The position numbers were made by a program, and so were the translations under genes. Shown here one piece after another: positions 1 through 6,725 of a DNA stretch of 9,200 nt (its first letter is position 1; every line of letters begins with the position of its first letter). The notes under the pieces are model-generated. The model had not been told where the DNA came from. It saw only the letters and a list, made by a program, of their open reading frames with translations, and searched no databases. Origin of the DNA: DASSOY01 sp035776675 (GTDB lineage Bacteria > Bacillota > Bacilli > Bacillales > DASSOY01); assembly GCA_035776675.1 (NCBI GenBank), contig DASTWO010000217.1, positions 1 to 9,200 of the forward strand, given 5' to 3'.

Positions 1-1509
1 ATCGGCATCTGTCATAATAATGATTTTATGATAACGGGCTTTGGAAAGGTCGAATTCCTCACCGATTCCCGTACCAAGCGCGGTAATGATCGTCCGAATT
101 TCATTGTTGGATAAAATTTTGTCAAGACGCGCCTTTTCGACGTTGAGAATCTTTCCCCGCAGCGGCAAAATCGCCTGGAAATGACGATCCCGGCCTTGTT
201 TGGCGGAACCACCTGCAGAATCACCCTCGACTATATACAGCTCGGAAATGGACGCATCCCGAGATGAACAATCGGCAAGCTTACCAGGCAACGAGCTGAC
301 TTCAAGCGCGTTTTTCCTTCTTGTCAGTTCACGAGCTTTCTTGGCGGCCATTCTTGCTCTTGAGGCCATGGAACCTTTTTCAACGATTTTCTTGGCTACA
401 GACGGATTCTCAATCAGGAAGGTCGATAGCTTCTCTGAAAATAACGAATCCGTGATAGCACGAACTTCACCGTTTCCAAGCTTCGTCTTTGTCTGCCCTT
501 CAAACTGTGGATCCGGGTGCTTGATAGACACAATGGCCGTCAAACCTTCACGGACATCTTCACCTGTCAGGTTCGCGTCACTTTCCTTGAAAAGACTGTT
601 TTTCCGTGCGTAATCGTTAATAACTCGTGTTAAAGCTGTTCTGAATCCAAGTTCGTGTGTTCCACCTTCGGTTGTATGAATATCGTTAACAAATGAATAC
701 AGCTGGCTGACAAAACTGTCGTTGTACTGCATCGCGATTTCAAGGGCGATTCCTTCTTTCTGCCCTTCAAGAAATATAGGCTCGGCGTGAAGAACCTCTT
801 TCGTTCGGTTCAAATGCTCGACGTATGATTTAATGCCGCCTTCATAGTGATATACCTGACGCTCTCCTTCATCTCGTTTGTCTTCGATGACAATCTTCAG
901 CCCGCGGTTTAAATAAGCGAGCTCCCGGGAGCGATAAGCCAATGTTTCAAATTCAAATTGAATGGTTTCCGTGAAAATTTCCGGATCCGGTTTAAAATGC
1001 GTTTTCGTTCCACTGATCTCACTATCATCGATGATCTTGAGGTCTTCGACCGGAATTCCGCGCCGGTACTCCTGAAAATACAAATGCCCGTCCCGGTGAA
1101 CATACACGTCCAACTCACTTGAAAGGGCATTGACCACGGATGCACCTACACCATGCAAGCCGCCCGATACCTTATAACCGCCGCCGCCGAACTTTCCTCC
1201 CGCATGCAGCTTGGTCATAATGACTTCCAGCGCGGGACGTCCCGCTTTCTCGTGCATGCCTACCGGAATCCCCCGGCCATTGTCAATAACGGTAATGCTG
1301 TTATCCTCTTCAATCGTGATTTCAACTTCATCACAGTAACCGGCAAGAGCCTCGTCAATACTGTTATCGACAATTTCCCATACGAGATGATGGAGGCCCC
1401 TCGAAGCTGTGGAACCGATATACATTCCCGGACGCTTTCGGACGGCCTCCAGTCCTTCGAGGACTTGAATTTGGCTTTCATCATACGTTTGATTGGTTTG
1501 TTGTTCCAT
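1..1509 (-). CDS. gyrB: DNA gyrase subunit B (5' part, truncated by window edge)
   Basis: ATPase subunit of type II topoisomerase DNA gyrase, which with GyrA introduces negative supercoils ahead of forks. The minus-strand frame is open for 503 codons from ATG at 1509 to the window edge; the full protein is usually about 640 residues, so the last part of the Toprim and the C-terminal domain lie outside. Visible motifs: GHKL ATPase EIVDNSIDEA (residues 45-54), DNGRGIP (76-82), GGLHGVGASVVNALS (116-130), the transducer-domain QTKTKLGN motif with its ATP-contacting lysine, then the Toprim start YIVEGDSAGG with the catalytic Glu near residue 428, and the end reads IIIMTDAD, the Asp-x-Asp metal site. 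A good ribosome binding site (AGGTGAGG) precedes the ATG. It is the last gene of the dnaA-side minus-strand run; gyrA would be expected next, outside the window. No lesion was seen in the parts translated by hand. Confidence 0.98.
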   Translation of the reverse strand, partial: MEQQTNQTYDESQIQVLEGLEAVRKRPGMYIGSTASRGLHHLVWEIVDNSIDEALAGYCDEVEITIEEDNSITVIDNGRGIPVGMHEKAGRPALEVIMTKLHAGGKFGGGGYKVSGGLHGVGASVVNALSSELDVYVHRDGHLYFQEYRRGIPVEDLKIIDDSEISGTKTHFKPDPEIFTETIQFEFETLAYRSRELAYLNRGLKIVIEDKRDEGERQVYHYEGGIKSYVEHLNRTKEVLHAEPIFLEGQKEGIALEIAMQYNDSFVSQLYSFVNDIHTTEGGTHELGFRTALTRVINDYARKNSLFKESDANLTGEDVREGLTAIVSIKHPDPQFEGQTKTKLGNGEVRAITDSLFSEKLSTFLIENPSVAKKIVEKGSMASRARMAAKKARELTRRKNALEVSSLPGKLADCSSRDASISELYIVEGDSAGGSAKQGRDRHFQAILPLRGKILNVEKARLDKILSNNEIRTIITALGTGIGEEFDLSKARYHKIIIMTDAD

Positions 1510-1585
1510 CGTCACATTCCTCACCTGTACCTTTCCTTACTGCCCGTTTCCTCCGTTTTCACTCCGGTCTCTTATCCTGCAGAAT

Positions 1586-1599
1586 CCGGGCTAACCCGG
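1586..1599. repeat. short GC-rich hairpin at the remB stop codon
   Basis: A perfect 5-bp inverted repeat (CCGGG, 4-base loop, CCCGG) covers the remB stop codon, 77 bases before gyrB starts. No T-run follows on the minus strand, so it is not an obvious Rho-independent terminator. It could affect mRNA processing or readthrough into gyrB, or be chance. The rest of the remB-gyrB gap (1510-1590) shows only the gyrB ribosome binding site; no promoter is evident. Confidence 0.35.
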
Positions 1600-1839
1600 C
1601 GCATCCGTTTCAAGGCGACGCCTTAACGTTAAAGTTGAAAAGGGCGAGAAGTAAATGGTATCGTCCTCTGTCACAACGACTGATTTAGTATCTTGTTCAC
1701 CGATGTTTACGATGAGATAAGCCTTCTCATGATTCTCCACAAACGGCATGTTCCTCTTTTCGATTAAAGCGTGTTCAAAAATGGCAACAATCTCGTTCGA
1801 GGGGATCATTACATCATTGCCTAAATGGATAAACAACAC
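1591..1839 (-). CDS. remB: RemB/YaaB, DUF370-family small regulator
   Basis: An 82-residue protein of the DUF370 (RemA/RemB) family, known in B. subtilis as extracellular matrix regulators, of which RemA is a DNA-binding transcription factor. The N-terminus MLFIHLGNDVMI and the central KSVVVTEDDTIYFSPFSTLTLRRR match the YaaB/RemB pattern (FIHLG start, then SxVVT, then YxSPxSSxTLxxR), and the length is close to the B. subtilis protein (81). The start is GTG at 1839; its ribosome binding site GAGGTGA overlaps the last codons of recF, and only three bases separate the recF stop from this GTG, which suggests translational coupling. Its place between recF and gyrB is the same as in B. subtilis. 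Function in this organism is inferred from family and position only. Confidence 0.9.
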   Translation of the reverse strand: MLFIHLGNDVMIPSNEIVAIFEHALIEKRNMPFVENHEKAYLIVNIGEQDTKSVVVTEDDTIYFSPFSTLTLRRRLETDAPG

Positions 1840-1842
1840 CGC

Positions 1843-2955
1843 TCACCTCATTTTCTTGACTTCGACGACACCATCCGTCACTTCGTAACGGGTGGCCGCC
1901 TTGATCGTTTCATGTTCAATAGCGTCCACACTTGTCGTTGTCACAAAGGTCTGGACCTTGCCCCGTATGGCATGAAGCAAGTGGGACTGGCGAAAACCGT
2001 CCAATTCACTCAATACGTCATCGAGCAAAAGCAAGGGGTATTCTCCGACCTCTGCCGCGATTAATTCAATTTCCGCCAATTTCAACGACAATGCAGTAGT
2101 CCGCTGCTGCCCTTGCGAACCGTATGTCTGGACATCCTTTCCGTTCACAAACAATCCCAGATCTTCACGATGAGGGCCAACAAGTGTAACACCTCTGTCG
2201 ATCTCCCTTTCGCGAACTTCCGTGAATTTCCTATTCATTTTATCAACCATTTTCGACAAATCGGGGTCTTCTGATACCTCAATGCTTGATTTATAAGAAA
2301 GCGTCAACTCTTCACGTTCCCTGCTGATGGCAAGATGAATGGGCGCGGCCCGTTTCTCTAACAATTCAAGAAACCCGCGGCGCCTTTGGACGATCTTGAC
2401 TGCTGAAGCAATCAATTGATCTGTTAATATATCAAGCATGGTGCTTTCCCTCTTTAATTCTTTCAAAAGAGCGTTACGTTGTTGCAAAACTTTATAATAG
2501 CGGGTCAACTCATGCATATAAACCGGATATACTTGCCCCATCTCCATGTCGATAAATCGACGTCTGACCGAAGGGCTGCCTTTTACAAGGTTTAAATCCT
2601 CCGGAGCGAACATCACAACATTAAGCGCCCCGATATAATCACTTAACTTTCTCTTCTCGAGATGGTTCACTTTTACCTTCTTGCCTTTTTTCGAGATCAC
2701 AAGATCAAGAGGAAGGCCGCCTCGTGCGTTTTGTACCTTCCCCTCTATTCTAGCATATTCTTCGTTCCAATGGATTAACTCTTTGTCATGGGATGTGCGA
2801 TGTGAATTTGCCATCGCCAGAACGTAGATAGCCTCAAGCAAGTTGGTCTTGCCCTGGGCATTTTCTCCGATAAACAGATTGATCTCATTGTCAAAACAGA
2901 GCTCCGCCTTTTCATAATTGCGGTAGTTCATCAGTTTTAAAGTTTCCAAATTCAA
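1843..2955 (-). CDS. recF: DNA replication and repair protein RecF
   Basis: SMC-like ATPase that binds gapped DNA and, with RecO and RecR, helps load RecA at stalled forks. The 370-residue product equals the B. subtilis length. Walker A GENAQGKT is at residues 30-37, the ABC signature YGSQGQQRT at 278-286 and Walker B LLLLDDVLSELD at 308-319; the family blocks MFAPEDLNLVKGSP and RRRFIDMEMGQV lie between. The start is TTG at 2955, giving MNLETLKLMNYRNY, which aligns with the family N-terminus; a stop codon 18 bases upstream in the same frame rules out a much longer protein, and an AAAGGG-type ribosome binding site lies before it. A second TTG two codons downstream is an alternative. It follows yaaA after 20 bases and is coupled to remB. 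Confidence 0.97.
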   Translation of the reverse strand: MNLETLKLMNYRNYEKAELCFDNEINLFIGENAQGKTNLLEAIYVLAMANSHRTSHDKELIHWNEEYARIEGKVQNARGGLPLDLVISKKGKKVKVNHLEKRKLSDYIGALNVVMFAPEDLNLVKGSPSVRRRFIDMEMGQVYPVYMHELTRYYKVLQQRNALLKELKRESTMLDILTDQLIASAVKIVQRRRGFLELLEKRAAPIHLAISREREELTLSYKSSIEVSEDPDLSKMVDKMNRKFTEVREREIDRGVTLVGPHREDLGLFVNGKDVQTYGSQGQQRTTALSLKLAEIELIAAEVGEYPLLLLDDVLSELDGFRQSHLLHAIRGKVQTFVTTTSVDAIEHETIKAATRYEVTDGVVEVKKMR

Positions 2956-2975
2956 ACCCCGACACCCTTTTCATT

Positions 2976-3191
2976 TCAGCGTGAGATCTTAAATTTGCCG
3001 ATGTCGGGAAGGTCAACAATGTCCCCGTCGTACAATTTTTTTCCGCGCCGGTTTTCCGGTTCACCGTTCAGATACACTTCATACTCCGCCAAAAACGGTT
3101 TAACTTCTCCGCCCGATCCGACAACACCGCCCAATTTCAATAATTGACCGAGTGTAATATATTCAGTCGTGATTTCGATCGTCTCCGTCAT
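2976..3191 (-). CDS. yaaA: S4-domain RNA-binding protein YaaA
   Basis: A 71-residue protein consisting of a single S4-type RNA-binding domain, conserved between dnaN and recF in Bacillales and thought to act in ribosome assembly or RNA binding. The S4 core is visible: ITLGQLLKLGGVVGSGGEVKPFL (helices and loop; residues about 12-34) followed by VYLNGEPENRRGKKLYDGDIV, the typical 'VNGE...RRGKKL..GD' strand-turn block. The start is ATG at 3191 with AGGTGA ribosome binding site seven to eight bases upstream. It is separated from dnaN by 116 bases without a recognisable terminator, so it may be cotranscribed with dnaN or have its own promoter; I could not identify a convincing one. Confidence 0.92.
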   Translation of the reverse strand: MTETIEITTEYITLGQLLKLGGVVGSGGEVKPFLAEYEVYLNGEPENRRGKKLYDGDIVDLPDIGKFKISR

Positions 3192-3294
3192 GTAATCACC
3201 TGCGTTTCCGTAGTGGAAAGGAAAGGCGGAAAAAACGCCAACGCCCTTTCGACAAATTTTCTCCGCCCTGAACCTTTATATTATCTGTATAGTC

Positions 3295-3309
3295 AAGAAT
3301 AGCATTCTT
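3295..3309. repeat. AT-rich inverted repeat at dnaN 3' end
   Basis: A perfect 6-bp inverted repeat, AAGAAT and ATTCTT around a 3-base loop, overlaps the dnaN stop codon and the first bases of the dnaN-yaaA gap. It is AT-rich and lacks a following T-run, so it is a weak hairpin at best. The remaining gap (3192-3294) contains an isolated TTGACT and a TATAAA on the minus strand, but only 10 bases apart, which is not a workable promoter spacing. Confidence 0.35.
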
Positions 3310-4483
3310 AATAACTTCTTACAGGCAAAACAAGTTGAAGCACCGAATCATCTTCAGTTGGTTGAATGACAAACGGACGCATCGCGCCGGTGAAAGATAC
3401 TTTAACTTCCGATGCATCTATAGCCCGCAATGCCGCCATGACAAATTTCGCGCTGAATGAAATCTTGATTTCTTCACCTTCAAGCGATTTCGGCTGGACC
3501 CTTTCGAAAACTTTGCCGAGCTCAGGAGAATTAGAAGAGACTTCAATCTCCCCGTTATCCAGCGTATTTAATTTCACGACATGATTCCGATCTTCCCTGG
3601 CCAACAGCCATGTACGGTCCAAAGCCTGTAAAAATGCTTTAGTATCAACAATCACATCGGTTTTGCTTTCCGATGGAATCAACCGTTTTGTGTCAGGGTA
3701 GTTGTCATCCAGCAATCGCGAGAAAAATAACAGATTTTCGGTTTTGAACAACGTTTGGCTCTCCGTTACGACAAAATCAACCCATTCCGCATCGTCATCA
3801 AGAATTTTGCCCAATTCATTCAAGCTTTGACCGGGGATAACGACATTGAGCGATTCTCCGCTGCTTTCTTCAACAGATACAGAGCGGGAAGCCAAACGGT
3901 GCCCGTCAGTTGCCACACATGATAAAGATCCTTCCGATATCTCCCAGTTTACACCTGTCAACACGGGTTGTGCTTCTGAGGTGGACACCGCAAAAACTGT
4001 TTGGCGAATGACATTTTTCAACAAATCCGTTTTAATTCGAAAAGCCCTGGTTTCGTCAATTTTCGGAAGACGCGGGTATTCTTCCGGATCAAGCCCGTTC
4101 AAGTTAAACTCGGAAGCGCCGGAACGAATGGTTGTGGTTAATCGTTCATCGACAGTAATTTCGACAGTGTCTTCGGGTAATTTTTTAATCAATTCGGCAA
4201 AGAAATTTCCTTGCAGCACAATACTTCCGGGCTGAGAGACGACAGCTTTCTCCTCTTCACCATCATTGTCCAGAGGAATTGTGCTCTCGATTGAGATATT
4301 GGAATCACTGCCGGTCAAAATGACTGCTTCATCTGTGGCTGTAAGCTTGATTCCCGTCAAAATCGGAATAGTGGTTTTCGAAGATACCGCCTTCATGACA
4401 TGATTGATCCCTTTAATAAAGGCATCTCTTTGGATTGTTAGTTTCATAACAACACCTTGTCCGGGTTGAACTACATTCGCCAT
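3308..4483 (-). CDS. dnaN: DNA polymerase III beta subunit (sliding clamp)
   Basis: Ring-shaped processivity clamp that tethers the replicative polymerase and many repair proteins to DNA. The body matches the clamp family throughout: MKLTIQRDAF near the start, KAVSSKTTIPILTGI, TGSDSNISIES, GLDPEEYPRLP, VLTGVNW with ATDGHRLASR, and the C-terminal MRPFVIQP...LVLPVRSY. The frame opens at ATG 4483 with a strong AGGAGG six bases before it, giving 391 residues with a 12-residue leader (MANVVQPGQGVV). The family start (M-K-x-T-I-Q) corresponds to an internal ATG at 4447, which would give 379 residues, close to B. subtilis (378), and has its own weaker AAGGTG five bases upstream. I give the longer form because of the ribosome binding site; gene identity is certain, the start is not. 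The dnaA-side origin element lies directly upstream. Confidence 0.95.
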   Translation of the reverse strand: MANVVQPGQGVVMKLTIQRDAFIKGINHVMKAVSSKTTIPILTGIKLTATDEAVILTGSDSNISIESTIPLDNDGEEEKAVVSQPGSIVLQGNFFAELIKKLPEDTVEITVDERLTTTIRSGASEFNLNGLDPEEYPRLPKIDETRAFRIKTDLLKNVIRQTVFAVSTSEAQPVLTGVNWEISEGSLSCVATDGHRLASRSVSVEESSGESLNVVIPGQSLNELGKILDDDAEWVDFVVTESQTLFKTENLLFFSRLLDDNYPDTKRLIPSESKTDVIVDTKAFLQALDRTWLLAREDRNHVVKLNTLDNGEIEVSSNSPELGKVFERVQPKSLEGEEIKISFSAKFVMAALRAIDASEVKVSFTGAMRPFVIQPTEDDSVLQLVLPVRSY

Positions 4484-4520
4484 AATAAACCTCCTGTTAT
4501 ATTACATAATATAAAAAGAT
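4484..4520. other. AT-rich duplex-unwinding segment of oriC, overlapping dnaN leader
   Basis: This stretch is almost entirely A/T apart from the dnaN ribosome binding site. It contains a perfect 8-bp inverted repeat, TTATATTA and TAATATAA with a 2-base centre, at 4497-4514. It lies immediately beyond the DnaA-trio tract on the side away from the DnaA boxes, which is where the DNA unwinding element of Bacillales origins is found (between dnaA and dnaN). Assignment is by composition and position. Confidence 0.75.
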
Positions 4521-4535
4521 CGTAGTAATAGTAGG
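4519..4535 (-). promoter_or_regulatory. DnaA-trio element of oriC
   Basis: Reading the minus strand away from the DnaA boxes gives GCGCC, then TAC TAT TAC TAC GAT, then an AT-rich run. The + strand read 3' to 5' is GAT GAT AAT GAT, four copies of the 3'-[G/A]AT-5' repeat described for B. subtilis as the DnaA-trio, the single-strand site on which the DnaA filament grows from the adjacent boxes. The order boxes, GC-rich step, trios, AT-rich DNA is the same as in the basal unwinding system of B. subtilis. Function is inferred from this arrangement. Confidence 0.8.
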
Positions 4536-4538
4536 CGC

Positions 4539-4627
4539 TGTGAATTTGTGAATAAGCAGCGCGAACGTTGAAATACAGGTTATCCACATGTGGACAGGTT
4601 GTGAGCAACTTCGAGAGTTTACCCACA
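4539..4627. promoter_or_regulatory. DnaA-box cluster downstream of dnaA (incC-like part of oriC)
   Basis: Matches to TTATNCACA: perfect on the minus strand at 4547-4555 (TTATTCACA) and on the + strand at 4580-4588 (TTATCCACA); one mismatch at 4619-4627 (+, TTACCCACA); two mismatches at 4539-4547 (-, AAATTCACA), 4589-4597 (-, CTGTCCACA) and 4600-4608 (-, TTGCTCACA). The pair at 4539-4555 is head-to-tail, overlaps by one base and points at the DnaA-trio tract, so it is the likely filament nucleation point. The pair at 4580-4597 is convergent with no gap, forming a palindrome around ACATGT. The dnaA-dnaN gap is 149 bases and is essentially filled by this and the unwinding segment. Confidence 0.9.
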
Positions 4628-4632
4628 TGTTT

Positions 4633-6000
4633 TTATGTGATTTTCATCGCGCCCCGCAGTTCATTTGAAATGTTTTCGATATTGTGTTTCAGTTCATTGT
4701 CTGTGTTCATCAGCTTGGTTATTTTCTCATAGGCATGAATGACAGTCGTATGGTCTCGTCCGCCGAATTCCTGGCCAATCTTTGGCAGGGAGAAATCAGT
4801 CATTTCCCTCGATAAGTACATAGCAATTTGCCGCGGAAAAGCGATGGATTTCGTCCTTTTCTTCGCGGCGAAGTCTTCCAATCTCACATTATAGTGATCG
4901 CCGACCGACTTCTGAATATCATGAATGGTTATCGTTTTCGGTTTTGATGAAGGAATAATATCTTTCAGTGCTTCGGCTGCCAGATCCGCGTTCATATCGT
5001 GATTGACCAGTGATGAATAGGCGACAATTCGAATTAATGCGCCTTCCAGTTCACGAATGTTTGTGTCGATTTGGTTGGCAATGTAAAGCATGACTTCATT
5101 TGGGATATTTAAGCCTTCCGCCTTGGCCTTCTTGCGAAGGATAGCGATCCGTGTTTCCAGGTCGGGCGGTGTAATATCGGTAATCAATCCCCATTCAAAT
5201 CTTGACCTCAGACGGTCTTCCAGCGTCGGGATTTCTTTAGGCGGCCGATCACTGGAAATAATAATTTGTTTGTTCTCTTCATGCAATGTGTTGAATGTAT
5301 GGAAGAATTCTTCCTGAGTTTGTTCTTTTCCCGCAAGAAATTGAATATCATCAATTAGAAGTACGTCCACGTTACGGTACTTGTTGCGAAAGTCGACAGC
5401 TTTGTTGTCACGAATTGAATTGATGAATTCGTTTGTGAACTTTTCTGAGGCAATATAGACGACCTTAGCGTCTGGGTTATGTTCCGTTACATAATGACCG
5501 ATGGCGTGCATCAGGTGGGTCTTTCCGAGTCCAACTCCTCCGTAAATAAACAACGGATTATAAGCGTGTGCCGGTGCCTCAGCTACAGCCAGAGAAGCAG
5601 CATGAGCAAACCGGTTGCCCGAACCGATTACGAAGGTATCGAATGTATATTTTGGGTTGAGCATGGTTTTTGATCCTTCCCGGGCGGCCGGACTGGGTTT
5701 GGGCATCGCTTTGGCCCGGCGTCTCTCGTAGTCGATATGATTTTCATTGCCGCTCTGAGGGATAATGAATTTAATATTCAATTCGGATCCTGTCAGTTCA
5801 GTCAAAATTTCGGTGATCAGCTCGGAATATTGAGATTCCAGCCAATCCCGCGCAAATTCGTTCGGGGCGGCAATGACAAGGGTGTCGTCCTCGAAAGAGT
5901 CGGCTTTTGTCGATTTCAACCACGTTTCGAAACTCGGTTTACTTAGTTTTTTTTCTATGGAGGCCAGAGCCTTATTCCATAACTCAGAAATGTTTTCCAA
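4633..6000 (-). CDS. dnaA: Chromosomal replication initiator protein DnaA
   Basis: AAA+ ATPase that binds DnaA boxes, opens oriC and recruits the helicase; also a transcription factor. Domain I (residues 1 to about 80, WNKAL...KPSFETWLKSTKA), a variable linker rich in charged residues (about 81-112), the AAA+ domain starting at NPKYTFDTFV (115-124) with Walker A GGVGLGKT (154-161), Walker B LLIDDIQ (214-220), RLRSRFEWG with the arginine finger (263-271), and the C-terminal DNA-binding signature GGRDHTTVIHA (413-423). Start choice: the frame is open from GTG 6009, but GGAG lies only one base before that GTG, while TTG at 6000 is about 10 bases from AAGGAG and gives MENISELW, which lines up with B. 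subtilis MENILDLW. I therefore use TTG at 6000 (455 residues). It is flanked on both sides by DnaA boxes, and its probable promoter sits inside the upstream cluster. Confidence 0.97.
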   Translation of the reverse strand: MENISELWNKALASIEKKLSKPSFETWLKSTKADSFEDDTLVIAAPNEFARDWLESQYSELITEILTELTGSELNIKFIIPQSGNENHIDYERRRAKAMPKPSPAAREGSKTMLNPKYTFDTFVIGSGNRFAHAASLAVAEAPAHAYNPLFIYGGVGLGKTHLMHAIGHYVTEHNPDAKVVYIASEKFTNEFINSIRDNKAVDFRNKYRNVDVLLIDDIQFLAGKEQTQEEFFHTFNTLHEENKQIIISSDRPPKEIPTLEDRLRSRFEWGLITDITPPDLETRIAILRKKAKAEGLNIPNEVMLYIANQIDTNIRELEGALIRIVAYSSLVNHDMNADLAAEALKDIIPSSKPKTITIHDIQKSVGDHYNVRLEDFAAKKRTKSIAFPRQIAMYLSREMTDFSLPKIGQEFGGRDHTTVIHAYEKITKLMNTDNELKHNIENISNELRGAMKIT

Positions 6001-6009
6001 GCCCGACAC

Positions 6010-6270
6010 TCTCCTTTTCTTATGATCAATTACACCTCGGCGTAATTTCGTCCAGATTTATCGAGGTTAATCCTGCAGGAAGCAGGTTAGTACGATGTTG
6101 CACAACGAAACTTCCCCAAATAAACGATGCTTGCCATGAACATCTGTTTCAGTTGGGGCTTAAACTGGCGCTGAATGGTTACTATAGCAATGATTCCGGG
6201 GCATAAAGAATCCGGATGTCCGCTATATAAAATAAACGATCATAAATCCGGGTATGTATAAAAATACAAA
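6010..6270. other. dnaA 5' leader region, no gene seen
   Basis: About 260 bases upstream of the dnaA ribosome binding site hold no credible gene and no good DnaA box. The only local structure noticed is a small hairpin at 6068-6089 (CCTGC and GCAGG around a 5-base loop, extended by TAA/TTA past a single bulged base). If the promoter near 6301-6328 is correct, this segment is the untranslated leader of the dnaA mRNA. Confidence 0.5.
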
Positions 6271-6274
6271 CCAA

Positions 6275-6615
6275 TCATCCACAGCTATCAAACGGATTAT
6301 ATAATATGGAAGAAAAAAGATTTGTCGACGTTTTTCACAACATGTGGATGAAAAGCTTCAACAATTTCGGAAGCATGTCCACAACCTATCCACACACTGT
6401 GGATGCGAGGAATAATAGAAAGCAGTTATTCACGAGTGAAAACACAACTATCATATCAAAATCTGACCCGTAATGCAACGGAATTCCCGCGGTTATCCAC
6501 AACTTAAACAGCTGTGGGTTTTTCTTTGTCCACACAAGGAGGACTTGTGCAAAACTTGTCGATAAATGGGTGGAAAACGAAAAGGGTGGCGTGAAATGTT
6601 GTCCACAGTGGATAA
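6275..6615. promoter_or_regulatory. DnaA-box cluster upstream of dnaA (incA/incB-like part of oriC)
   Basis: Perfect box: TTATCCACA at 6493-6501 (+). One mismatch: 6275-6283 (+, TCATCCACA), 6331-6339 (+, TTTTTCACA), 6343-6351 (-, TCATCCACA), 6386-6394 (+, CTATCCACA), 6426-6434 (+, TTATTCACG), 6526-6534 (+, TTGTCCACA), 6546-6554 (-, TTTTGCACA), 6599-6607 (+, TTGTCCACA) and 6607-6615 (-, TTATCCACT). Two mismatches: 6375-6383 (+) and 6398-6406 (-). Several are paired face to face: 6331/6343 and 6386/6398 each with a 3-base gap, and 6599/6607 overlapping by one base. Density far exceeds chance, so DnaA binding is very likely; occupancy of each weak box is not known. Confidence 0.9.
6301..6328 (-). 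promoter_or_regulatory. candidate sigma-A promoter for dnaA
   Basis: On the minus strand TCGACA (6328-6323, one mismatch to TTGACA) is followed after 16 bases by TATTAT (6306-6301, one mismatch to TATAAT). Transcription would start near 6294, about 290 bases before the dnaA start. A DnaA box lies just upstream of the -35 (6331-6339) and another just downstream of the start (6275-6283), fitting the autoregulation of dnaA by DnaA known in B. subtilis. A TATAAT overlapping the same spot (6301-6296) is 21 bases from this -35, so it is less likely to be the -10. Confidence 0.5.
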
Positions 6616-6652
6616 GTCGTTAAGGAGCAATGGAGTGTGAGACCTCAGACAC

Positions 6653-6681
6653 TTGACATTGTTTATTGTAGTTCTTATAAT
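6653..6681 (+). promoter_or_regulatory. consensus sigma-A promoter of rpmH
   Basis: TTGACA (6653-6658) and TATAAT (6676-6681) are both perfect and separated by the optimal 17 bases. Transcription should start near 6688, leaving a leader of about 38 bases before rpmH. The leader contains a weak AGGAC/GTCCT inverted repeat (6686-6690 and 6705-6709). This is the only fully consensus promoter I see in the window and probably drives rpmH and, by readthrough, the downstream genes. Confidence 0.93.
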
Positions 6682-6725
6682 TAGCAGGACTGTGAACTGT
6701 AAGTGTCCTCTGGGAGGTGTAATAA

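Larger units (their letters stand above)
4484..6640. other. Bipartite chromosomal replication origin (oriC)
   Basis: Two DnaA-box regions flank dnaA: a compact one with DnaA-trios and AT-rich DNA between dnaA and dnaN (4484-4632), and a larger one between dnaA and rpmH (about 6275-6615). This matches the bipartite Bacillales origin, in which unwinding takes place at the dnaN side and the upstream boxes assist or regulate. Gene orientation switches between dnaA and rpmH, so transcription diverges from the origin. The boundaries given are those of the outermost convincing signals. Confidence 0.9.

Noticed and set aside
200..613. Open frame of 137 codons on the + strand
   Set aside because: Lies wholly antisense to gyrB, whose translation is unmistakable; no family resemblance.
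1153..1626. Open frame of 157 codons on the + strand
   Set aside because: Antisense to the gyrB 5' end and remB; composition reflects the reverse of conserved GyrB codons.
3275..3296. Promoter for yaaA from TTGACT and TATAAA on the minus strand
   Set aside because: The two elements are only 10 bases apart; no -10 is found at 16-18 bases from TTGACT.
3846..4235. Open frame of 129 codons on the + strand
   Set aside because: Antisense to dnaN, no recognisable protein features.
5907..6206. Open frame of 99 codons on the + strand overlapping the dnaA start and leader
   Set aside because: Half antisense to dnaA, half in the untranslated leader; no supported ribosome binding site or family match.
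6686..6709. Regulatory hairpin in the rpmH leader (AGGAC/GTCCT)
   Set aside because: Only 5 bp with a 14-base loop; too weak to claim.
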